Shown here: piece after piece, positions 14,732 through 22,682 of the stretch
Layout: each line of letters opens with the position of its first letter
Position numbering within the stretch: the first letter of the stretch is position 1
From: Paracoccaceae bacterium
GTDB taxonomy: Bacteria > Pseudomonadota > Alphaproteobacteria > Rhodobacterales > Rhodobacteraceae
Assembly: GCA_026982255.1 (NCBI GenBank)
Contig: JALSHL010000040.1
Span: forward strand, 1 to 29,411
DNA length: 29,411 bases
Reading direction: 5' to 3'
Made by a program: the position numbers and the translations under genes
The notes under the pieces: generated by a model
Told to the model about the DNA's origin: nothing
Database searches by the model: none
What the model saw: the letters and a program-made list of their open reading frames with translations, nothing else

Positions 14732-17514
14732 GCTTCGGCCCCTTCCTGCGCCTTCTCGATCGCCTCGCGCAACCGCCGCTCGATGGTCTGCTGCTTGGCC
14801 TCGTCATGGATTTTCATGCCGAACAGGTTCTTGACATAGAACGTATCCACCGCCTGTTCGCCATAGGTCGCGATAATGGCCGAAGAGATCGAGACCCCGC
14901 AGTCCGTCAGCGTCCGCGTCAGATCGAACAGCAGGCCGGGCCGGTCGCGAGTGTCCACCTCGATAATGGTGAAATAGTCCGAACCGGTGTTGTTGAACTC
15001 GATCACCGTCGGCACGATGAATTCCCGCTCGCGCTTCTTGATCCTGTCCTTGGATTTCAGCGCGTCGCGGGCAATCACCTCGCCCTTCAGCGTCCGCTCG
15101 ATCATCTTGCGCAGCCGCGTCAGGCGGGTCTTGTCATAGGGGCGCCCGTCCGCATCCTGAATCCAGAACACCGCCGTCGCCAGCCCGTCGGAACTGGTAT
15201 AGGTCCGCGCGTCCACCACATTCGCCCCGACCAGCGCCAAGGCTCCGGCAAAGCGCGCGAAAATTCCCGGATGGTCCGGCATGACGAAACAGGCCCGCGT
15301 CGCATCGCGTTCGGGGTCCGCCTCGATATCGCTGACCGCCGTATCAGCCTCCACCTTGCGCGCCAGTTCCGCGAATACCTTCTGCGTTTCGGTATCCAGC
15401 CCCATCCAGTAGGGTCGGTAATGGCGTTCGCATTCCGCCTCGATCTCCTCCGGAGACCACCCTTCGAGCGCCGCCGCCAGTGCCGCCTTGGCCTCGGCCT
15501 CGCGTTCGGCGCCGCTGGCCCCCTGATCGCCGGTGCGCAGCAACTCGCGCGTTTGCGCATACAGATCGCGCAACAGCATGGCCTTCCAGTTGTTCCACAC
15601 CCCCGGCCCGACGCCGCGAATATCGCACACCGTCAACACCGTCAGCAGCTTCAGCCGCGTGCGCCGCCCGACAGCCTCGGCAAAGTCCTGCACCGTGCGC
15701 GGATCGGACAGGTCGCGCTTCTGCGCCACGTCCGACATCAGCAGATGGTTGCGCACCAGCCACTCCACCGTGGCGCTTTCCTCCGCATCCAGCCCCAGCC
15801 GCGGCGCGATCACCCGCGCCATCTCGGCCCCGACGACCGAATGGTCCTGCGGCAGCCCCTTGCCGATATCGTGCAGCAACAGCGCCACATACAGCACCTT
15901 GCGGTTCACCCCTTTTTCCAGAATCGACGAGGCCACCGGCAGGTCCTCTTTCAGCTCCCCCTTCTCGATCTGGAACAAGTTGGAGATACACTGGATCGTA
16001 TGTTCGTCCACCGTATAGCTGTGATACATGTTGAACTGCATCATCGCCACGATGCGCTCGAACTCCGGCATGAACGCGCCCAGCACGCCCAGCTCGTTCA
16101 TCCGCCGCAAGGCCCGCTCGGGGTTGTTGTGCGACAACAGCAGATCAAGGAAAATCCGGTTCGCCTCCGGATCGTTGCGCATGTCGTCATCAATCAGGTG
16201 CAGGTTGCGCGCCACCAGCCGCATGGCATCGGGATGGATCAGCGTTTCGGAGCGCAACCCCTCCTCGAACAGCCGCAGGATATTGAGCGGGTCCTTGATA
16301 AACGCCTCGGGGTCCGCCACATCCAGCCGCCCGTGGTTGATAACATAGCCCTCGGTCACCTTGTCCCGCCCGAAGGGCAGCGCGTTCAGGATCGTGCGCC
16401 CGAAACCGGGGCGTTTCTTGACATGGCGCGCCTCCAGCGCGGTCAGGAAAATACGGGTCAGGTCGCCCACATTGGTGGCGTGGCGGAAATAGCTCTGCAT
16501 GAAATGTTCCACCGCACGGCGCCCGTCGCTGTCCTCGAAACCCAGCGCCTCGGCCACACCGACCTGCACGTCGAAGGTCAGCTGCTCGGTCGGGCGACCG
16601 GCAATCAGGTGCAGATGGCAACGCGTCGTCCACAAGAACGCCTCGGCATCGGCGAAAATCTTGTATTCCTCGGCCGTGAACACTCCGTCCCCGATCAGGT
16701 CCTCGGGCGAATCCGCATGGTAAAGATACTTCGCGATCCAGAACAAAGTCTGCAAATCGCGCAGGCCGCCCTTGCCCTCCTTGACGTTCGGCTCCACCAC
16801 ATAGCGCGATCCGCCATGCCGCCGGTGCCGCTCGGCGCGTTCTTCCAGCTTGGCCTCGACAAACTCCGGTCCGGTGTTTTTGAACAGGTCTTTCCACAGC
16901 CTTTTGTCCAGATCGCCGGCCAGCGATTCATCCCCTGCCAGATGGCGGTTTTCCAGCAGCGCGGTGCGAATGGTGAAATCCTCGCGCCCCAGCCGGATAC
17001 AGTCATCCACCGTGCGCGTGGCATAACCGACCTTCAACCGCAAATCCCAGAGCGTATAGAGCACGCTCTCGATCACGCTCTCGCCCCAGGCGGTTTGTTT
17101 GTAAGGCGTCAGAAACAGCAGATCGACATCGGAAAACGGCGCCATCTCGGCCCGCCCGTAGCCGCCCACCGCCATCACGCAGATGCTTTCCGAGGTCGTG
17201 GGATTCGGGTTCGGATGCAGCCATTTAATCGCCATATCGAACGTCGCCTTGACGATTTCATCGGTCAGATAGGTATAGGCCCGCGTCGCTTTCGGCGCCT
17301 CGAAAGGGGCGGATTTACACGCCTCGGCAATCTTCGCCCGCCCCTCGGTATTCGCCTCTTTCAGCACCTCCACCGCCTTCAGGCGGATATCTGTGGCATC
17401 CTTGGCGCTGAAAATCTCCGCCTCCAGCCGTGTGCGCAGCGCGGCGGGATCCAGAACGTCGAGGGGGGAGCGGATCAGCTCCCCCACCGTGATATTTTCA
17501 CTGTCGAACGGCAT
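14728..17514 (-). CDS. glnD: Bifunctional [protein-PII] uridylyltransferase/uridylyl-removing enzyme
   Basis: This 928-residue protein has the full GlnD architecture. The nucleotidyltransferase domain has GGYGRAE at 117-123 and the metal aspartates of FSDVDLLF at 129 and 131. The PII-UTase helper region follows, then an HD phosphohydrolase domain (LLLHDIGKGLPQDHS near residue 543) and two C-terminal ACT domains (CFVMPDHPGIFARFAGAL near 741 and VDTRDRPGLLFDLTRTL near 851) that sense glutamine. It uridylylates PII proteins under nitrogen limitation and deuridylylates them when glutamine is high. All catalytic landmarks look intact. It starts three bases after the lipoprotein stop and overlaps murJ, so nitrogen sensing shares a transcript with cell-wall genes. 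Confidence 0.95.
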   Translation of the reverse strand: MPFDSENITVGELIRSPLDVLDPAALRTRLEAEIFSAKDATDIRLKAVEVLKEANTEGRAKIAEACKSAPFEAPKATRAYTYLTDEIVKATFDMAIKWLHPNPNPTTSESICVMAVGGYGRAEMAPFSDVDLLFLTPYKQTAWGESVIESVLYTLWDLRLKVGYATRTVDDCIRLGREDFTIRTALLENRHLAGDESLAGDLDKRLWKDLFKNTGPEFVEAKLEERAERHRRHGGSRYVVEPNVKEGKGGLRDLQTLFWIAKYLYHADSPEDLIGDGVFTAEEYKIFADAEAFLWTTRCHLHLIAGRPTEQLTFDVQVGVAEALGFEDSDGRRAVEHFMQSYFRHATNVGDLTRIFLTALEARHVKKRPGFGRTILNALPFGRDKVTEGYVINHGRLDVADPEAFIKDPLNILRLFEEGLRSETLIHPDAMRLVARNLHLIDDDMRNDPEANRIFLDLLLSHNNPERALRRMNELGVLGAFMPEFERIVAMMQFNMYHSYTVDEHTIQCISNLFQIEKGELKEDLPVASSILEKGVNRKVLYVALLLHDIGKGLPQDHSVVGAEMARVIAPRLGLDAEESATVEWLVRNHLLMSDVAQKRDLSDPRTVQDFAEAVGRRTRLKLLTVLTVCDIRGVGPGVWNNWKAMLLRDLYAQTRELLRTGDQGASGAEREAEAKAALAAALEGWSPEEIEAECERHYRPYWMGLDTETQKVFAELARKVEADTAVSDIEADPERDATRACFVMPDHPGIFARFAGALALVGANVVDARTYTSSDGLATAVFWIQDADGRPYDKTRLTRLRKMIERTLKGEVIARDALKSKDRIKKREREFIVPTVIEFNNTGSDYFTIIEVDTRDRPGLLFDLTRTLTDCGVSISSAIIATYGEQAVDTFYVKNLFGMKIHDEAKQQTIERRLREAIEKAQEGAEA

Positions 17515-17517
17515 CCG

Positions 17518-18708
17518 TCAGTATCCGAACGACCCGCCAAAACTGCGGGGTGCCGGATCGACGACAACGGCATCGCCCTTGTCCACTTTCAGCACCGCCA
17601 ACCCGCGCTCGTTCATGCCGTCGGGTGTAAAGCGGAAGATACCGTTCACCCCGATAAACCCGTTCGGATTGGTCAGCCGCTCTCTGGAGAACGTATCGGT
17701 TGTGCCTTCGGCCTGCGCCGTCTTGATCAGCGCCCCGACCGCCGCAACCGCATCATAGGCAATCGCCGCCAGATTATGCGGCTCGACCCCGTGACGCGCC
17801 AGATAGCGTTCGTCGAACTGTGCCGTCAGTGCCGGATCGGGCACGGCGAACAGCCCGCCCTGCATACTCGGCTGGTTCAGCAGCTCCGTTGATGTATCCC
17901 AGCGCGCCAGCCCCATGAACTGCGTGTTGCGTCGCGTAATGCCCTCGCTACCCAGCGCAGCCGCAATAAACGGCAGGCCGCGCGTCGGCGTATCGGTGAA
18001 CAGGATACCCTGAACCCGGTTGTCGGCCATGATGCCCGCGATTTCGGGTGCCGCCTCGCTCAATCCCTCCATGCTCAACGGATAGGAAGCCGCCGCCGCA
18101 AGTGTGGCACCGGTCTGTCGCGCCGCATATTCCGCCGCGGCACGTCCGGCTTCACCCTCTGCGCCCGCCGGATAGACCACCCCGATATTCGAAACTCCCG
18201 TGCCCAGAGAATAGGAGAACAGCCGCGTCGCGATATTCCGGAAATTCACCCCCATGATGTAGACATTGTCGCCGGCAATCGCTTCGTTGTTGGAAAAGCT
18301 CAGGACGTTTATCCCCTCCGGCGCGGCCACGGCACCAACAGCACTTGTTGCCCCGCTGAACAACGGCCCGATGATGATCTGCGCCCCTTCGGCAATCGCC
18401 CGTGTCGCCTCGGCGCTGGCGCGTGCCGGATCGGCACCGGTGTTATAGACCCGCAAGTCAATCGCCACCCCCTGCAAATCGCTCTGCGCCATGCGCGCGG
18501 CATTCACCAGATTTTCGGCCAGCTGGTCATTGAGCGGTTTGCCGGAATCATAGGGCACCATCAGCGCGACAACGACCGGCTTCGTCGGATCGACCTGCGC
18601 CGAGGGGCCGCCGGTCATCGGCACATCGCAGGCCGACAGGGCCAGACCGGCGATACCGAGCAATACAGGCATCAACAAACGGGAAAGTTTCAAACGGATT
18701 TTCAGCAT
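17518..18708 (-). CDS. LpoA-like lipoprotein, penicillin-binding protein activator family
   Basis: This 396-residue protein has a lipoprotein signal (MLKIRLKLSRLLMPVLLGIA, lipobox LSAC) and a type I periplasmic binding fold (Peripla_BP_6). Segments include VVALMVPYDSGKPLNDQLA, IIIGPLFSGATSAVG and AAIAYDAVAAVGALI. In Enterobacteria the corresponding C-terminal domain of LpoA activates PBP1A. The gene order beside rsmI and yraN matches the lpoA locus, but the N-terminal TPR domain of LpoA is absent. The ATG follows GAGGAATT. The residue after the lipidated cysteine is aspartate, which in E. coli means inner-membrane retention; whether that rule holds here is unknown. It could alternatively be a ligand-binding lipoprotein without a peptidoglycan role. 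Confidence 0.75.
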   Translation of the reverse strand: MLKIRLKLSRLLMPVLLGIAGLALSACDVPMTGGPSAQVDPTKPVVVALMVPYDSGKPLNDQLAENLVNAARMAQSDLQGVAIDLRVYNTGADPARASAEATRAIAEGAQIIIGPLFSGATSAVGAVAAPEGINVLSFSNNEAIAGDNVYIMGVNFRNIATRLFSYSLGTGVSNIGVVYPAGAEGEAGRAAAEYAARQTGATLAAAASYPLSMEGLSEAAPEIAGIMADNRVQGILFTDTPTRGLPFIAAALGSEGITRRNTQFMGLARWDTSTELLNQPSMQGGLFAVPDPALTAQFDERYLARHGVEPHNLAAIAYDAVAAVGALIKTAQAEGTTDTFSRERLTNPNGFIGVNGIFRFTPDGMNERGLAVLKVDKGDAVVVDPAPRSFGGSFGY

Positions 18709-18815
18709 AATTCCTCGCAAAATCGGTGGGGTCTCGATAGACTCGGGTTGCGCGACAGGTTAAGCGCTGCAAGATCACAAGTAAACGGCGGCTTTCGGGG
18801 AAAGGATAGGATAAC

Positions 18816-19676
18816 ATGTCACAACACGCCCCCGCACTCGGCGCCGGTCTCTATCTGGTGGCCACCCCCATCGGCACCGCCAGCGACATCACCCTGCGCG
18901 CGCTCGACATACTGGCCAAGGCCGATATTCTGGCCGCCGAGGATACACGCAACACCCGCAAACTGCTGGAAATCCACGGGATAAAACTCGATGGCCGCCC
19001 GTTTATCCCCTATCACGACCACAACGGCGCCGCCCAGCGCCCGCGCCTGCTGGCCGCCATTCGCGAGGGCAAATCCGTGGCCTTCGTCTCGGACGCCGGC
19101 ACACCGCTGATTGCCGACCCCGGCTATCAACTCGCCGCCGCAGTGATCGACGAAGGCCTGCCTGTCACCTCCGCCCCCGGAGCCTCGGCCCTGCTGGCGG
19201 CGCTGGCGGTGGCGGGCCTGCCGACCGACCGTTTCATGTTTGCCGGTTTTCCGCCGGTCAAACAGGTCGCCAAACGCAAGTTCCTGTCCGAATTCGCCGC
19301 TGTCCCCGCCACGCTGGTATTCTATGAATCCCCTCGCCGCCTCGCCGATTGCCTGACCGCGATGGTCGAGGTCTACGGCAGCGGGCGCCGCGCCGCCGTC
19401 TGCCGCGAACTGACCAAGAAATTCGAGGAGGTCCGGCGCGGCACCCTTGCCGACCTCGCCGACCACTACGCCGAATCCGGCGCGCCCAGGGGCGAGGTGG
19501 TGATCGTCCTCGGCCCGCCCCTGACCCGCGCCGCCACCGCCGCCGACGTGGACACCGCCCTGCGCGAGGCCCTGCAAACCCTGTCCGTCAAGGATGCCGC
19601 AAAACAGGTGGCCGAAGCGCTCGACCTGCCGCGCAAGCAGCTCTATGCCCGCGCGCTGGAGCTGACACGCGAATGA
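18816..19676 (+). CDS. rsmI: 16S rRNA (cytidine1402-2'-O)-methyltransferase
   Basis: This 286-residue tetrapyrrole-methylase-fold enzyme uses SAM to methylate the 2'-O of C1402 in the ribosomal P site. The family motifs are in order: LYLVATPIGTASDITLRAL at residues 9-27, AAEDTRNTRKLL near 45, FVSDAGTPLIADPGY near 90, PGASALLAALAVAGLP near 120 and LVFYESPRRL near 168. The ATG follows AAAGGATAGGATAAC. It is divergent from the LpoA-like gene, with 107 bases between starts, and overlaps yraN by ATGA. This locus order (lpoA, rsmI, yraN) is conserved across many Proteobacteria. Confidence 0.93.
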   Translation: MSQHAPALGAGLYLVATPIGTASDITLRALDILAKADILAAEDTRNTRKLLEIHGIKLDGRPFIPYHDHNGAAQRPRLLAAIREGKSVAFVSDAGTPLIADPGYQLAAAVIDEGLPVTSAPGASALLAALAVAGLPTDRFMFAGFPPVKQVAKRKFLSEFAAVPATLVFYESPRRLADCLTAMVEVYGSGRRAAVCRELTKKFEEVRRGTLADLADHYAESGAPRGEVVIVLGPPLTRAATAADVDTALREALQTLSVKDAAKQVAEALDLPRKQLYARALELTRE

Positions 19677-20020
19677 GCGGCCATCAAACCGGACTGGCCG
19701 CCGAAGATATCGCCGTGCGGCTGTACGAGGCGCAACAGGGCAAGGTTCTGGAACGGCGCTGGAAACGACGCGAGGGTGAAATCGACCTGATCGTCTCGCT
19801 CGGCGGGCGGGTGGTGTTTGTCGAGGTCAAGGCCCGCAAGACCCTCGACGCTGCCGCCCGTTCCCTGCCGCCCCGCCAGATCGAGCGCATGTTCAACGTC
19901 GCCTCCCGCTACCTTGCCGAAAGCGGTCTGGGCCTGAACACCGAAACCCGTTTCGACATGGTGCTGGTGGACCGGAACGGCACGGCGGAAATTCTGGAAA
20001 ATGCCCTGATGCAGGGCTGA
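19673..20020 (+). CDS. yraN: YraN family (UPF0102) endonuclease-fold protein
   Basis: This 115-residue protein has the UPF0102 pattern: an N-terminal helix (GLAAEDIAVRLYEAQQGKVLE), then RREGEIDLIVSLGGRVVFVEVKARK. The last segment holds the E-x-D-(x)n-E-x-K nuclease-like motif related to the archaeal Holliday junction resolvase fold. Real activity in bacteria is not established. I chose the ATG overlapping the rsmI stop; the open frame extends much further upstream but only as out-of-frame shadow of rsmI. It is cotranscribed with rsmI and probably with gshB, 57 bases on. Confidence 0.88.
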   Translation: MSGHQTGLAAEDIAVRLYEAQQGKVLERRWKRREGEIDLIVSLGGRVVFVEVKARKTLDAAARSLPPRQIERMFNVASRYLAESGLGLNTETRFDMVLVDRNGTAEILENALMQG

Positions 20021-20077
20021 CGGGCTTGTAATTCCGCCCGCTTCGCGCCAAGTCTTGCAGGAACGAAAGGAACGCCC

Positions 20078-21025
20078 ATGCCCCTCAAAATCGCCATCCA
20101 GATGGACCCGATCGAGAATATCGACATCGCCGGAGATTCCAGTTTCCGCATCGCCGAGGAAGCACAGGCGCGCGGGCATGAACTGTTCTACTACACCCCC
20201 GACAAGCTCGCCTATCAGGAAGGCCGCGTCACCGCGAAAGGCTGGCCGCTGACCGTCCGGCGCGAGGCCGGCAACCATTTCACGCTGGGCGGGGAACAGG
20301 AAATCGACCTTGCCGATTGGGATGTGGTCTGGCTGCGGCAGGACCCGCCGTTCGACATGGGGTATATCACCACCACCCATATTCTGGACATGATCCACCC
20401 CGACACGCTGGTGGTCAACGATCCGTTCTGGGTGCGCAACTACCCCGAAAAACTGCTGGTGCTGCAATTCCCCGACCTGACCCCGCCGACCACCATCGCG
20501 CGGGATATGGAAACGCTGAAGGCCTTCAAGGACAAGCACGGCGACATCATCCTGAAGCCGCTTTACGGCAACGGCGGTGCGGGTGTGTTCCGGCTGGACC
20601 CGAACGACCGGAATTTCTATTCGCTTTACGAAATGTTCGCCGGCATCAACACCGAACCGCTGATCGCGCAAAAATTCCTGCCCGACGTTTCCGCCGGTGA
20701 CAAACGTATCATCCTTGTGGACGGCAAACCCGTCGGCGCCATCAACCGCGTGCCGGCGGCAGGCGAAACCCGGTCGAACATGCACGTCGGCGGACGGCCG
20801 GAAAAGATCGGGCTGACGGCGCGCGAGCATGAAATCTGCAACCGGATCGGGCCGCTGCTGCGCGAAAAGGGGCAGGTGTTTGTCGGCATCGACGTGATCG
20901 GCGGCATGCTGACAGAGATCAACGTAACCTCCCCCACCGGCATCATGGAGCTGGAAGCCTTCGACGGCATCAACGTCGCGGCGATGATCTGGGAGGCGAT
21001 CGAGGGGCGGATTACCGCGAAATAA
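20078..21025 (+). CDS. gshB: Glutathione synthase
   Basis: This 315-residue ATP-grasp enzyme joins gamma-glutamylcysteine and glycine with ATP to form glutathione in the cytoplasm. The N-terminal PLKIAIQMDPIENIDIAGDS is the typical GshB opening. The ATP-grasp core shows DIILKPLYGNGGAGVFRL near residue 165 and KRIILVDGKPVGAINRVPA near 210, followed by ETRSNMHVGGRPE and the metal-binding end INVTSPTGIMELE. The start ATG follows AAAGGAACGCCC. It ends the rsmI-yraN-gshB run and is followed by a likely intrinsic terminator. Confidence 0.95.
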   Translation: MPLKIAIQMDPIENIDIAGDSSFRIAEEAQARGHELFYYTPDKLAYQEGRVTAKGWPLTVRREAGNHFTLGGEQEIDLADWDVVWLRQDPPFDMGYITTTHILDMIHPDTLVVNDPFWVRNYPEKLLVLQFPDLTPPTTIARDMETLKAFKDKHGDIILKPLYGNGGAGVFRLDPNDRNFYSLYEMFAGINTEPLIAQKFLPDVSAGDKRIILVDGKPVGAINRVPAAGETRSNMHVGGRPEKIGLTAREHEICNRIGPLLREKGQVFVGIDVIGGMLTEINVTSPTGIMELEAFDGINVAAMIWEAIEGRITAK

Positions 21026-21080
21026 ACGCCGGATTTTACACCGTCCTTATTTCAAACAACCACTTGATAAACAACATAAA

Positions 21081-21127
21081 TACAGGGTTATTGCCAATTG
21101 GCAATTTTTCCGGTTCGACGCCCTGTA
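21081..21127. repeat. Outer inverted repeat TACAGGG ... CCCTGTA enclosing the gshB terminator
   Basis: Perfect 7-base arms at 21081-21087 and 21121-21127 enclose the TTGCCAATTGGCAA hairpin. In RNA this would form a branched or extended stem. Meaning is unknown; it may be a remnant of a small palindromic repeat element. Confidence 0.45.
21090..21109 (+). terminator. Rho-independent terminator downstream of gshB
   Basis: ATTGCC-AATT-GGCAAT forms a 5-6 base stem with a 4-base loop, and five T residues follow at 21105-21109. It lies 64 bases after the gshB stop and before the sseA promoter. Confidence 0.6.
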
Positions 21128-21178
21128 TCCCTGTTCCGATTGAAAAACCCGACGTCGGAAAAATTCTCTGCGGCACCG

Positions 21179-21206
21179 TTGCCATGCAGAACTGTCCAAT
21201 TAGAAT
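21179..21206 (+). promoter_or_regulatory. Candidate sigma-70 promoter of the sseA operon
   Basis: TTGCCA (21179-21184) and TAGAAT (21201-21206) are spaced by 16 bases, and each matches consensus at five of six positions. Transcription would begin near 21213, leaving a leader of about 55 bases. That leader contains ACCCTT (21213-21218) and AAGGGT (21235-21240), which can pair at the very 5' end. Confidence 0.55.
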
Positions 21207-21267
21207 CACGCCACCCTTGAACGCCCGCCACAGGAAGGGTATCCCGAGGGAAACCGACGGAGGCCCC

Positions 21268-22116
21268 ATGCAATCTGATCCGCAACTGCTCGTTTCGACC
21301 CAATGGCTCGAAGACCACCTGAATGCGCCGGATGTGCGGATTCTCGACGCCAGCTATTTCCTGCCGGAGGCCGGACGGGACGCAAAGGCCGAGTATGACG
21401 CGCAGCACATCCCCGGCGCGCGGTTTTTCGACATCGACGATATTGCCGACAGCCATTCGGCCCTGCCGCACATGGTGCCGCCGGTGGAAAAATTCATCAG
21501 CCGGATGCGGGCCATGGGGATTGGCGACGGGCATCGGGTGATTGTCTATGACTCGGTCGGGATATTCTCGGCGCCGCGGGTCTGGTGGATGTTCCGCCTG
21601 TTCGGCAAGCAGGACGTGGCGGTTCTGGACGGCGGCCTGCCGAAGTGGTTGGCCGAGGGCCGGCCGGTGGAGGATATACCGCCGATCCTGCGCGACCGCC
21701 ATTTCACCGCGCGGCGCAATGCGGCGCTGGTCAGGGATGTGACACAGGTTGCGGCCTCGTCGAAACTGCGCGACGCTCAGATCGTCGATGCCCGCTCGCC
21801 GGAACGGTTCCGCGGCGAGGTGCCGGAGGCGCGCGAGGAACTGCGCTCGGGCCATATCCCCAATTCGCTCAACGTCTATTATCAGGACCTGATCAAACCC
21901 GACGGCACCATGAAGGATGTCGCGGATTTGCAGAAAATTTTCGATGCCGCCGGCGTGGACCTGTCGAAACCGACGATCACCACCTGCGGTTCCGGTGTCA
22001 CCGCCTGTATCCTGTCGCTGGCGATGGAGCGGCTCGGCCACAAACAGAACGCGGTTTATGACGGCAGCTGGTCCGAATGGGGCATGTATAACGACCTGAA
22101 GGTGGATGTCGGATGA
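21268..22116 (+). CDS. sseA: 3-mercaptopyruvate sulfurtransferase
   Basis: This 282-residue protein has two rhodanese domains. The N-terminal, non-catalytic one carries VIVYDSVGIFSAPRVWWMFR, with aspartate/serine where a cysteine loop would be. The C-terminal one has the MST-type loop CGSGVTAC with catalytic Cys240; thiosulfate sulfurtransferases normally have CRxGxT/S, so mercaptopyruvate is the better substrate guess. The enzyme takes sulfane sulfur from 3-mercaptopyruvate and passes it to thiols or cyanide, leaving pyruvate. I chose the ATG after CGGAGGCCCC. The frame is open 68 codons further upstream, but that part overlaps the promoter and terminator. It overlaps the next gene by ATGA and heads a four-gene operon. 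Confidence 0.9.
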   Translation: MQSDPQLLVSTQWLEDHLNAPDVRILDASYFLPEAGRDAKAEYDAQHIPGARFFDIDDIADSHSALPHMVPPVEKFISRMRAMGIGDGHRVIVYDSVGIFSAPRVWWMFRLFGKQDVAVLDGGLPKWLAEGRPVEDIPPILRDRHFTARRNAALVRDVTQVAASSKLRDAQIVDARSPERFRGEVPEAREELRSGHIPNSLNVYYQDLIKPDGTMKDVADLQKIFDAAGVDLSKPTITTCGSGVTACILSLAMERLGHKQNAVYDGSWSEWGMYNDLKVDVG

Positions 22117-22670
22117 CAGGCACCAAGGCAGGCGAAGTCCGGTCCTATATCGTCACCTATCTGGAGATGACGGAACGCCCGACATACCCCTATCCGCCGT
22201 TGCCGACAGGCGGGCCGACCGTATTGCTGGCCGCCGACAATCCGCCGGTGTGGTATTTTCTGAACCTCTATGACGCCGTCGGGGCAGAATACGAGTGGAC
22301 CGACCAACACCGGAAACCGCGCGAGGAGGTCGAGGCATTCCTGCACGACCCCACCGTGACCCTCTATACCCTGATGCGCACCGGCTGGCCTGCGGGTTTT
22401 TTCATTCTGGACGGGCGCGAGGCCGGTGTTTGCGATCTCGCCTATTTCGGGCTGGTGCCCGAGGCCGTCGGGATGGGACTCGGCAAATACCTGATCCAGA
22501 CCGCCGTGCTGATGGGCTGGGACATGCCCGGGGTCGAAAAGCTGACCGTCAATACCAATTCGCTGGACCACCCGCGCGCCCTGCCGCTTTACCAGAAGGC
22601 CGGATTCTCACCCGTCCGTCGCGAGGAGGCCAGCCGCGTGCTGACCCGCGACTGGCTTCATGACCACTAA
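22113..22670 (+). CDS. GNAT family N-acetyltransferase of unknown substrate
   Basis: This 185-residue protein has the acetyl-CoA binding core of GNAT enzymes: VCDLAYFGLVPEAVGMGLGK, with G-x-G-x-G/A after a beta strand around residues 107-127. It also has NTNSLDHPRALPLYQKAGF near the C-terminus, the usual strand 6/7 region. The tryptophan- and aromatic-rich first third (YPYPPLPTGGP, VWYFLNLYDAVG) should form the acceptor pocket, but its substrate cannot be deduced. It is translationally coupled to sseA and ends 12 bases before the aminotransferase, so an amino acid or thiol-derived acceptor is conceivable; that is inference from context. Confidence 0.8.
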   Translation: MTGTKAGEVRSYIVTYLEMTERPTYPYPPLPTGGPTVLLAADNPPVWYFLNLYDAVGAEYEWTDQHRKPREEVEAFLHDPTVTLYTLMRTGWPAGFFILDGREAGVCDLAYFGLVPEAVGMGLGKYLIQTAVLMGWDMPGVEKLTVNTNSLDHPRALPLYQKAGFSPVRREEASRVLTRDWLHDH

Positions 22671-22682
22671 AGGACCGAAATT

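Noticed and set aside
14806..17892. A very long open frame on the plus strand opposite glnD (over 1000 codons), and similar long frames opposite other genes
   Set aside because: High-GC codon bias produces such antisense frames. The translations are rich in R, H, Q and P with no recognisable domain, whereas glnD on the other strand has all its motifs.
21149..21158. CCGACGTCGG palindrome as a terminator or operator
   Set aside because: It has no loop and no T tract on the plus strand, and no minus-strand gene precedes it. A 10-base palindrome in GC-rich DNA is not remarkable.
21064..21267. An N-terminal extension of sseA by 68 codons
   Set aside because: It would cover the gshB terminator and the sseA promoter, has no ribosome site, and adds residues with no rhodanese similarity. 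The ATG at 21268 has an ideal GGAGG.
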